From positions 1 through 32,769 of the forward strand of contig NZ_SGVY01000045.1 in the NCBI RefSeq assembly GCF_004535825.1: a stretch of DNA of 32,769 nt, read 5' to 3'. This document shows positions 23,750 to 32,769 of the stretch, one piece after another. Made by a program: the position numbers and the translations under genes. Position 1 is the first letter of the stretch; each line of letters begins with the position of its first letter. Source of the stretch: Segatella hominis (GTDB lineage: Bacteria; Bacteroidota; Bacteroidia; Bacteroidales; Bacteroidaceae). The notes beneath the pieces are model-generated. The model had not been told where the DNA came from. It searched no databases and was given only the letters and a program-made list of their open reading frames with translations.

Positions 23750-25024
23750 ATGAATTATATATTTAAGACGATTACAATGACTATGCTTCTTGCACTTATC
23801 CCATTCATGGGGATAAGTGCCAAGAAGAAAGTGCAAAAGCAGAGCGACCGTGAATATTGGTGCTCGCTTGCCTACAAGATGGCACAACCTGTATTGGAAA
23901 ACATGGCTAAGGGCGAGTTGCAGAAGAACATGCAGACTGAGTTCAGTCCCAGCTTCGACAACCGCAACAAGAAGGTGCTCTATATGGAGTGCTTCGGCAG
24001 ACTGATGGCTGGCGTGGCTCCTTGGCTCACCCTTCCTGATGATGCTACTGCCGAGGGCAAGCAGCGCAAGCAGTTGCGTGAATGGGCGTTGGCTTCTTAT
24101 AAGAATGCCGTTGATCCTCAGAATCCTGACTATCTCTGCTGGGGCATCGGCGGTCAGAACCTGGTAGATGCAGCCTATATCGCAGAAAGTTTCCTCCGTG
24201 CTTACGATACACTCTGGAAGCCTCTCGATGAGGTGACCAAGAAGCGATACCTGAAGGAGTTTGCTAAGCTTCGCCACATCGACCCTCCTTATACCAACTG
24301 GTTGCTCTTCTCTTCAACCATCGAGAGTTTCATGGCGAAGGCGGGTGGCGATTTCGATGAATACCGCGTCAATTCTGCCTGCCGCAAGGTAGAGGAGTGG
24401 TATGTAGGTGATGGCTGGTATGCTGACGGTCCTGTATTCGCTTTCGATTACTACAGCAGCTATGTGTTCCATCCTATGTATCTGGAAACTCTCCAGGCGA
24501 TGGTAGATGCCAAGGTGAATTCCCGTCTCGACTATCAGAAGTATTATGACAGAGAATTGAAGCGTTGTCAGAAGTACAGCATCATTCTCGAAAGATTCAT
24601 CTCTCCTGAGGGAACTTTCCCGGCATTCGGAAGAAGTATTCCTTACCGTATGGCTACGATGCAGCCGCTGGCTTTGATGGCATGGTATCAGAAACTGCCT
24701 AAGGACTTGAGCAACGGACAGGTACGTGCTGCCCTCACCAAGGTACTCCATCGCATGTTCGACCAGGAGAACAACTTCAATGAGAAGGGTTATCTCTCTA
24801 TCGGTTTCTGTGGAAACAGCCAGAAGAACGTTGCCGACTGGTACACCAACAACGGTTCGCTCTATATGACAACTCTCGCCTTCATGCCTCTCGGCTTGCC
24901 TGCCGATCACCCATTCTGGACAGATGCAGCTCAGCCTTGGACTCAGGTGAAGGCATGGAGCAATCAGCAGTTCCCTAAGGATCATCAGTGGAAGGACGAG
25001 ATTGTCACCAAGGACAAGTGGTAA
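23750..25024 (+). CDS. DUF2264 protein, GH154 family (probable exo-glucuronidase)
   Basis: A 424-residue exported protein with signal peptide to about residue 24 (MGISA). The mature part is an all-helical (alpha/alpha)6-type protein with DUF2264 motifs YMECFGRLMAGVAPWL (near 77-92), PPYTNWLLFSSTIESFM, VGDGWYADGPVFAFDYYSSYV and GTFPAFGRSIPYRMA. DUF2264 corresponds to CAZy family GH154, whose characterised Bacteroides member is a beta-glucuronidase acting on arabinogalactan side chains; other members act on different uronic acids. It follows the GH43 gene by 26 bp, so they are co-transcribed. The neighbours fit removal of terminal glucuronic acid from type II arabinogalactan. The exact linkage is not determined by the sequence. 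Confidence 0.8.
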   Translation: MNYIFKTITMTMLLALIPFMGISAKKKVQKQSDREYWCSLAYKMAQPVLENMAKGELQKNMQTEFSPSFDNRNKKVLYMECFGRLMAGVAPWLTLPDDATAEGKQRKQLREWALASYKNAVDPQNPDYLCWGIGGQNLVDAAYIAESFLRAYDTLWKPLDEVTKKRYLKEFAKLRHIDPPYTNWLLFSSTIESFMAKAGGDFDEYRVNSACRKVEEWYVGDGWYADGPVFAFDYYSSYVFHPMYLETLQAMVDAKVNSRLDYQKYYDRELKRCQKYSIILERFISPEGTFPAFGRSIPYRMATMQPLALMAWYQKLPKDLSNGQVRAALTKVLHRMFDQENNFNEKGYLSIGFCGNSQKNVADWYTNNGSLYMTTLAFMPLGLPADHPFWTDAAQPWTQVKAWSNQQFPKDHQWKDEIVTKDKW

Positions 25025-25030
25025 TTTTAT

Positions 25031-25154
25031 AATGAGAAATTACAAATGACAAATTAGAAATGTTCAAATGCAGTATAGCTGCCGGTCATTTCTCATTTGT
25101 AATTTCTCATTTCTCATTATAATAACCATTTCTCATTTCTAATTTGTAATTTTA
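25031..25154. repeat. Palindromic AATGAGAAAT-type intergenic element
   Basis: AATGAGAAATTACAAATGA (25031-25049) is perfectly complementary to 25093-25111. Further copies of the CATTTCTCATT/CATTTCTAATTTGTAATTTT modules run to the start of the GH105 gene. It can fold into a 19-bp hairpin within the operon and may act as a processing or attenuation signal, or be a mobile short repeat. Confidence 0.75.
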
Positions 25155-25157
25155 AAA

Positions 25158-26363
25158 ATGAACAAGATAATAATGATGATGGCTGCTGCAACCTTAGCTT
25201 TGCCTCTGAGCGCAGCACAGCCAGCCAAGAAGACCGCTAAGGTCAAGAAACAGAATAAGAAGGAAGTGAAGGCTACCAGAAAATGGGACCACGAACAAGT
25301 AGTGGAACTCATCAAGAAGGTGAACAACTACTGGCAGACCAATAATAAGGCAGAGGTTCGCGCTTTCTGGGATAATGCTGCTTATCATACAGGCAACATG
25401 GAGGTTTACAAGATGCTCAAAGACCAGAAGATGCTCGACTACTCTATCCGCTGGGCTGAACACAACGACTGGACCGGCGCAAGAGAGGCTAATCCTGCCA
25501 AATGGAAATACAAACCATACGGCGAGGGGAAAGAGCACGTGCTCTTCGGCGACTGGCAAATCTGCTTCCAGACTTACATCGACCTCTATAACATCGAGGC
25601 CGCCAAGGGGAATGCAGAAGCTTCTGAATTTATGGTAAAACGCGCCAAAGAGGTAATGCACTACGAGGCTTACTCTGAACCTACAGATTACTGGTGGTGG
25701 AGCGATGCCCTCTATATGGTAATGCCGGTAATGACCAAGATGTACAAGTTGACTGGCGATACCAAATATCTCGACAAGCTCTACGACAATCTCCTCACTA
25801 CCGACGAGATCATGCTTGACAAGGAGACCAACCTCTACTTCCGTGACGGCAAGTATGTCTATCCTAAGCACAAGAGTGCCAACGGAAAGAAAGACTTCTG
25901 GGCTCGTGGCGACGGATGGGTTCTTGCCGGTCTGGCTAAGGTGCTCCAGGATATGCCTAAGGACTACAAGCACTACCAGTTCTTCGTAGATAAATTCCAG
26001 AAATTAGCTAAGGCTGTGGCAGAAATCCAGCAGCCAGAGGGTTACTGGACCCGTTCTATGATGGACCCAGAACATGCTCCAGGTCCTGAAACCAGCGGTA
26101 CTGCCTTCTTTACCTATGGTATGCTTTGGGGTGTAAACAACGGATTCTTAGTCAAGAAAGAATACAAGAAGACCATCGAACGCGCCTGGACCTATCTCAC
26201 AGAGACCGCCGTTCAGGAAGATGGCAAGGTGGGCTACGTACAGCCTATCGGCGAGCGTGCCATCCCAGGACAAACCGTTGATGCCAATTCTCAGGCTAAC
26301 TTCGGAGTGGGCGCTATGCTCCTCGTAGCTTGCGAATACGACAAGTATCTGGCTACGAAATAA
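25158..26363 (+). CDS. GH105 unsaturated uronyl hydrolase (YteR-like)
   Basis: A 401-residue exported protein with signal peptide to about residue 20 (LPLSAAQ), then a lysine-rich linker. The (alpha/alpha)6-barrel family motifs are present: WWWSDALYMVMPV (with D183), FWARGDGWVLAGL (with D252), GYWTRSMMDPEHAP and ETSGTAFFTYGMLWGVNNG. The enzyme hydrates the double bond of 4,5-unsaturated galacturonyl or glucuronyl residues left by polysaccharide lyases. No lyase lies in the window, so its substrate must come from another locus. In the present company, unsaturated glucuronic acid from arabinogalactan is more likely than rhamnogalacturonan fragments, but both are possible. Separated from the previous gene by a repeat-rich 133-bp spacer. 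Confidence 0.88.
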   Translation: MNKIIMMMAAATLALPLSAAQPAKKTAKVKKQNKKEVKATRKWDHEQVVELIKKVNNYWQTNNKAEVRAFWDNAAYHTGNMEVYKMLKDQKMLDYSIRWAEHNDWTGAREANPAKWKYKPYGEGKEHVLFGDWQICFQTYIDLYNIEAAKGNAEASEFMVKRAKEVMHYEAYSEPTDYWWWSDALYMVMPVMTKMYKLTGDTKYLDKLYDNLLTTDEIMLDKETNLYFRDGKYVYPKHKSANGKKDFWARGDGWVLAGLAKVLQDMPKDYKHYQFFVDKFQKLAKAVAEIQQPEGYWTRSMMDPEHAPGPETSGTAFFTYGMLWGVNNGFLVKKEYKKTIERAWTYLTETAVQEDGKVGYVQPIGERAIPGQTVDANSQANFGVGAMLLVACEYDKYLATK

Positions 26364-26382
26364 ACAACATTTCTAATAATAA

Positions 26383-29664
<3,282 letters not shown>

Positions 29665-29744
29665 GAAAGAACCTGTTAGATTGAGGCTCATCAGACAAAA
29701 AAATAGAGCTTATGAGCAATAATCCAACATATTTAATCAGAAAG

Positions 29745-29768
29745 TCCACCCCATTTGGAGTGGATTTT
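29745..29768 (+). terminator. Intrinsic terminator after the GH2 gene
   Basis: TCCACCCC and GGAGTGGA (29745-29764) pair with one mismatch around an ATTT loop and are followed by TTTT. The next promoter element begins 4 bp later, so it separates the GH2 transcript from the GH51 gene. Confidence 0.6.
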
Positions 29769-29771
29769 CTG

Positions 29772-29779
29772 TATCTTTG
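29772..29779 (+). promoter_or_regulatory. -7 promoter element of the GH51 gene
   Basis: TATCTTTG fits TAnnTTTG, 82 bp before the ATG at 29862. The preceding hairpin covers the -33 region, so folding of the DNA or a bound factor could affect it. Confidence 0.5.
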
Positions 29780-29861
29780 CAAACGCATTAAGCAATACAA
29801 CTTAATTATTCAATAAGAATATCACAAAATAAGAATAAACCTAAAAATAAACAACGTAAAC

Positions 29862-31802
29862 ATGAGAAAAACGAATATCTTCGCTGCCCTTATGCTGGCA
29901 GCCATGACTTCGCTCGGTGCTTCAGCACAGCATCAGTTTGCAGTTCAGGCAAACAAGCCTGGAGTAGAAATCCAACCTACCATGTATGGTATCTTCTTCG
30001 AGGACATCAACTTTGGTGCAGATGGCGGTCTCTATGCAGAGATGGTAGAAAACCGTTCCTTCGAATTTCCACAAAGACTGATGGGATGGAACACCTTCGG
30101 AAATGTGACTGTAAGTGATGTAAAACCAGCCTTCGACCGCAACCCTCACTATGTTACGCTCGAAGCTTCTGGTGCACGCGAAAAACAGACTGGACTTGAG
30201 AACCGCGGCTTCTTCGGCATGGGCTTGAAGAAGGACATGAAATACGACTTCACAGTCTATGCACGCCTTCATCTTCTGAACGGCAAGCAGACCAAGATTC
30301 GTGTAGAACTGGTCAACTCAAACAATAACGTAATTGCCAAGCAGAGCATTACCATCACCAATAACAAGTGGCAGAAATATACCACCACCCTTACCTCTCC
30401 ACAGACAGATGCCAAGGGTCTGATGCGCGTATATCTGGAGAGCGGAGAGAGCGTGGATCTCGATCATATTTCTCTCTTCCCACAGGACAACTGGAATGGA
30501 CTCCGTGCCGACCTGGTACAAGACCTCTCAGATTTGCATCCAGGTGTATTCCGTTTCCCTGGCGGTTGTATCGTAGAAGGAACAGACCTCGAAACCCGTT
30601 ACGAATGGAAGAACTCAGTAGGTGCTCCAGAGAACCGTCCGCTCAACGAGAACCGCTGGAACTACACCTTCCCTCATCGTCTCTATCCAAACTATTATCA
30701 GACATACGGATTGGGATTCTATGAGTACTTCCTCCTTTCAGAGAAAATCGGAGCCGATCCGCTACCAATCCTTTCAGTAGGTCTGTCTTGCCAGTATCAG
30801 AATAGCGATAACGACAAGAATGCCCATGTAGCCGTAGATCAGCTTCAGAGCTACATCGACGATGCCCTCGACCTGATAGAGTTTGCCAATGGTCCTGTAA
30901 CCTCCAAGTGGGGTAAGCTCCGTGCAGATATGGGTCATCCAGCACCATTCAACCTCAAGCAGATAGGTATCGGAAACGAGCAATGGGGACCTCTCTACCC
31001 AGAGCGTCTTCAGAAGTTCATGGAGCAGATTCATGCCAAGTATCCAAAGATCAAGATCTGCGGATCATCAGGTCCATCAGCCGACGGCAAGGATTTCGAC
31101 TACGGTTGGGAGCAGATGCGCAAGTTAGGCGTTGACATGGTAGATGAGCACTATTACAAGAGTCCAGACTGGTTCCGCAGTAATGCAGGCCGTTATGACA
31201 ATTACGACCGCAAGGGTCCTAAGGTATTTGCCGGCGAGTATGCAGCCCATGCCAAGCATGATCCAAACTCATGGGAGGCAGCCCTCTCAGAGGCAGCCTT
31301 CATGACAGGTTTAGAGCGTAATGCAGACGTGGTTTACCAGGCAACCTATGCCCCACTCTTCGCTCATGTAGAAGGCTGGCAATGGCGTCCGGACCTCATC
31401 TGGTTTGACAATCTGACTTCCGTACGTTCAGCCAACTATTATGTTCAGCAGCTCTATGGTCTCAACAAGGGAACCCATGTATTGTCACTCACAGAGAATG
31501 GCAAGACTGTGAAGGGCGAAAACGGCCTTTATGCAACCGCTTGTTTCGACAAACATACTAAGAGTTACATCGTCAAGATTGCCAATACCTCAAATGAGGA
31601 GAAGGAAATCACAGTCACCTTCAACGGTTTGAAGAAGCTTAAAGCTGGCAAGGTAACCGTTCTCCATGCCGATGATATTCAGGCAGAGAACAAGATAGAC
31701 CATAAGAATGCCGTCGTGCCAGTAACCTCAGACGTTCAGGCAAACGGCAACGTCTTGAATGTGAAGATGAAAGCAAACAGCTTTGTAGTATATAGATTCT
31801 AA
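29862..31802 (+). CDS. GH51 alpha-L-arabinofuranosidase
   Basis: A 646-residue exported enzyme with signal peptide to about residue 22 (LGASAQ). An N-terminal carbohydrate-binding-like beta region (about 50-210) precedes the TIM barrel. Family motifs: MYGIFFEDINFGADGGLYAE, FRFPGGCIVEG, acid/base E373 in IGIGNEQWG, EHYY near 430, and nucleophile E459 in VFAGEYAAH. The C-terminal beta-sandwich (about 560-646) closes the fold. It removes alpha-L-arabinofuranose from arabinans, arabinoxylan or arabinogalactan. It has its own promoter but lies in line with the other hydrolases and matches their likely type II arabinogalactan target. A strong terminator follows. Confidence 0.92.
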   Translation: MRKTNIFAALMLAAMTSLGASAQHQFAVQANKPGVEIQPTMYGIFFEDINFGADGGLYAEMVENRSFEFPQRLMGWNTFGNVTVSDVKPAFDRNPHYVTLEASGAREKQTGLENRGFFGMGLKKDMKYDFTVYARLHLLNGKQTKIRVELVNSNNNVIAKQSITITNNKWQKYTTTLTSPQTDAKGLMRVYLESGESVDLDHISLFPQDNWNGLRADLVQDLSDLHPGVFRFPGGCIVEGTDLETRYEWKNSVGAPENRPLNENRWNYTFPHRLYPNYYQTYGLGFYEYFLLSEKIGADPLPILSVGLSCQYQNSDNDKNAHVAVDQLQSYIDDALDLIEFANGPVTSKWGKLRADMGHPAPFNLKQIGIGNEQWGPLYPERLQKFMEQIHAKYPKIKICGSSGPSADGKDFDYGWEQMRKLGVDMVDEHYYKSPDWFRSNAGRYDNYDRKGPKVFAGEYAAHAKHDPNSWEAALSEAAFMTGLERNADVVYQATYAPLFAHVEGWQWRPDLIWFDNLTSVRSANYYVQQLYGLNKGTHVLSLTENGKTVKGENGLYATACFDKHTKSYIVKIANTSNEEKEITVTFNGLKKLKAGKVTVLHADDIQAENKIDHKNAVVPVTSDVQANGNVLNVKMKANSFVVYRF

Positions 31803-31885
31803 GACAGTCTATTGTATATGGATTTAAAGTTTTAGTTTTTAAGTTTATATAGTATATTACCATATAAGGTAGAAAGATGACGAAT

Positions 31886-31917
31886 CCCTTGCAGCAGAAA
31901 TGTTGCAAGGGATTTTT
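31886..31917 (+). terminator. Strong intrinsic terminator after the GH51 gene
   Basis: An 11-bp stem (CCCTTGCAGCA at 31886-31896 with TGTTGCAAGGG at 31901-31911, one G-T pair) capped by a GAAA loop and followed by ATTTTT. It closes the carbohydrate cluster. Confidence 0.88.
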
Positions 31918-32032
31918 CTTCACTAAAACGATGACTTGTTTTTATCAACGGCTTCTCAATAGGGATAATGCATAGAGAGGTAGTATGGTGACATGCCTTA
32001 TGGCTTCATCGTAACTCTTTGAATAACAGGCG

Positions 32033-32040
32033 CAAATATA
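32033..32040 (-). promoter_or_regulatory. Leftward -7 element next to the repeat array
   Basis: The minus strand reads TATATTTG (TAnnTTTG), and the 24+8-bp array lies immediately upstream of it. No open frame of useful size follows to the left before the GH51 terminator, so it is an orphan promoter or a chance match. Confidence 0.3.
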
Positions 32041-32043
32041 GCG

Positions 32044-32131
32044 AAAATACTCAAATCCGAGAAATAAATCGCATTAAAATACTCAAATCCGAGAAATAAT
32101 CGGCGGTAAAATACTCAAATCCGAGAAATAA
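32044..32131 (-). repeat. 24+8-bp repeat array, three perfect units
   Basis: Identical 24-bp units at 32044-32067, 32076-32099 and 32108-32131 (core ATACTCAAATCCGAGAAATA) are separated by two different 8-bp spacers, so the period is exactly 32 bp. The same unit, inverted, occurs at 8609-8664 with the same period. The spacers are too short for CRISPR. Confidence 0.85.
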
Positions 32132-32643
32132 TATGCGTGAATCAATCTTTGTCCCAAAGTTTTTTGAATGTTCGAAATGCGTGTGTGATGATAGTAACAT
32201 CACGATTTCGCTCCTGAAAACCTATATATTTGAGCTTAAAAATAAGGGGTTTTAGTGAAAAAATCCGCAGCTTTGAGCTCTTAAGTGAAAGAATAAGCCG
32301 AAAAAACGCTCCATAAATAGGGATTTCTTATCATAGTATAAATACACAATAATAGGTCCCTCTCTAATTTACGTATTACTGCCTATGGTTGATTCAACTC
32401 CCATGAGTTAGGATTTATAAGTCACTCATAATAAAGTACTTAACTCTGACACTTGGGGGTAATTCTAATTCGCTCTATATGTTTATCAGCATCTAAAATG
32501 TTCCGTATTTCATATCTTTTTGGAAAGATAATAAATCTTTTATATAATATCGAATTTTATTATTTTTTTAACGTAAAAGCAGAAAAATAGCTATTTGGGG
32601 GGTATAAGAAGTCCAATTTTGATGGCAAAACATCCATTTTAGA
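32132..32643. other. AT-rich region without recognisable gene
   Basis: No frame with family features was found on either strand. The only structure seen is a small hairpin, GTGATG (32185-32190) with CATCAC (32198-32203). The stretch may be decayed sequence next to the end repeat. Confidence 0.5.
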
Positions 32644-32769
32644 CCTTAATTCCGCAACACTATAGTTTAACATTATTTATAAGTGCCTGAGCAACAAAAA
32701 GTTGCCCAGGATTTTGCCATGTCAGAATTTTCACTTACCTTAGTGTTGCGAAAAGAAGACAAGCAAAAC
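32644..32769. repeat. Right terminal copy of the 126-bp inverted repeat
   Basis: Exact reverse complement of 2-127. It contains the mirrored hairpin and the same 10-bp inverted pair. The match starts at 32644 and continues to the window edge. Confidence 0.9.

Noticed and set aside
32044-32131. CRISPR array
   Set aside because: The repeats are regular, but the spacers are only 8 bp, there are only three units and no cas gene is present.

Overview
The window looks like an accessory-rich stretch of a Bacteroidales chromosome, most likely Prevotella/Segatella. The evidence is the repeated TAnnTTTG -7 promoter elements, the near absence of Shine-Dalgarno sites, an ECF sigma / DUF4974 anti-sigma / STN outer-membrane receptor trio, two AAA ATPase families that are strongly expanded in this group, and a run of secreted glycoside hydrolases. 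Both ends carry the same ~126-bp sequence in inverted orientation, flush with the window edges, so the window is probably a whole assembly contig that stops in a repeated mobile element on both sides.

Bases 128-8780 are an accessory block. A Crp/Fnr-type regulator faces a small efflux operon (SugE/Gdx-type SMR plus MFS transporter), followed by a decayed GNAT acetyltransferase. Next is a putative defence locus: a HIRAN-domain protein, a GC-rich structured RNA candidate, a DUF262 protein and a DUF262-DUF1524 (HNH) fusion in one operon, and a divergent WYL-domain regulator. This resembles a GmrSD-like nucleotide-dependent restriction system but has two DUF262 subunits, one with an extra N-terminal domain, and is the best candidate here for a little-described system. 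The block lies between two 55-bp copies of one promoter cassette. The right copy drives an AAA-ATPase/PD-(D/E)XK gene and the left copy has no gene.

Bases 8800-13230 hold that ATPase, a convergent DUF4143 ATPase, a ~190-bp inverted-repeat (MITE-like) element and a cytoplasmic TPR protein. Bases 13258-17185 are a leftward operon of ECF sigma factor, membrane anti-sigma factor and outer-membrane beta-barrel receptor, a cell-surface signalling unit. Bases 17285-21186 are a leftward operon of SF1 (UPF1/IGHMBP2-like) helicase, a small unknown protein and a MATE transporter. An orphan FecE-like ABC ATPase follows on the plus strand.

Bases 22602-31802 are a plus-strand carbohydrate cluster of five exported enzymes: GH43 (exo-beta-1,3-galactanase type), DUF2264/GH154, GH105, GH2 beta-galactosidase and GH51 alpha-L-arabinofuranosidase. 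Together they fit dismantling of type II arabinogalactan side chains and backbone. No SusC/SusD pair lies in the window. The last ~850 bases hold a strong terminator, a three-copy 24+8-bp repeat array and the right-end repeat, with no convincing gene.
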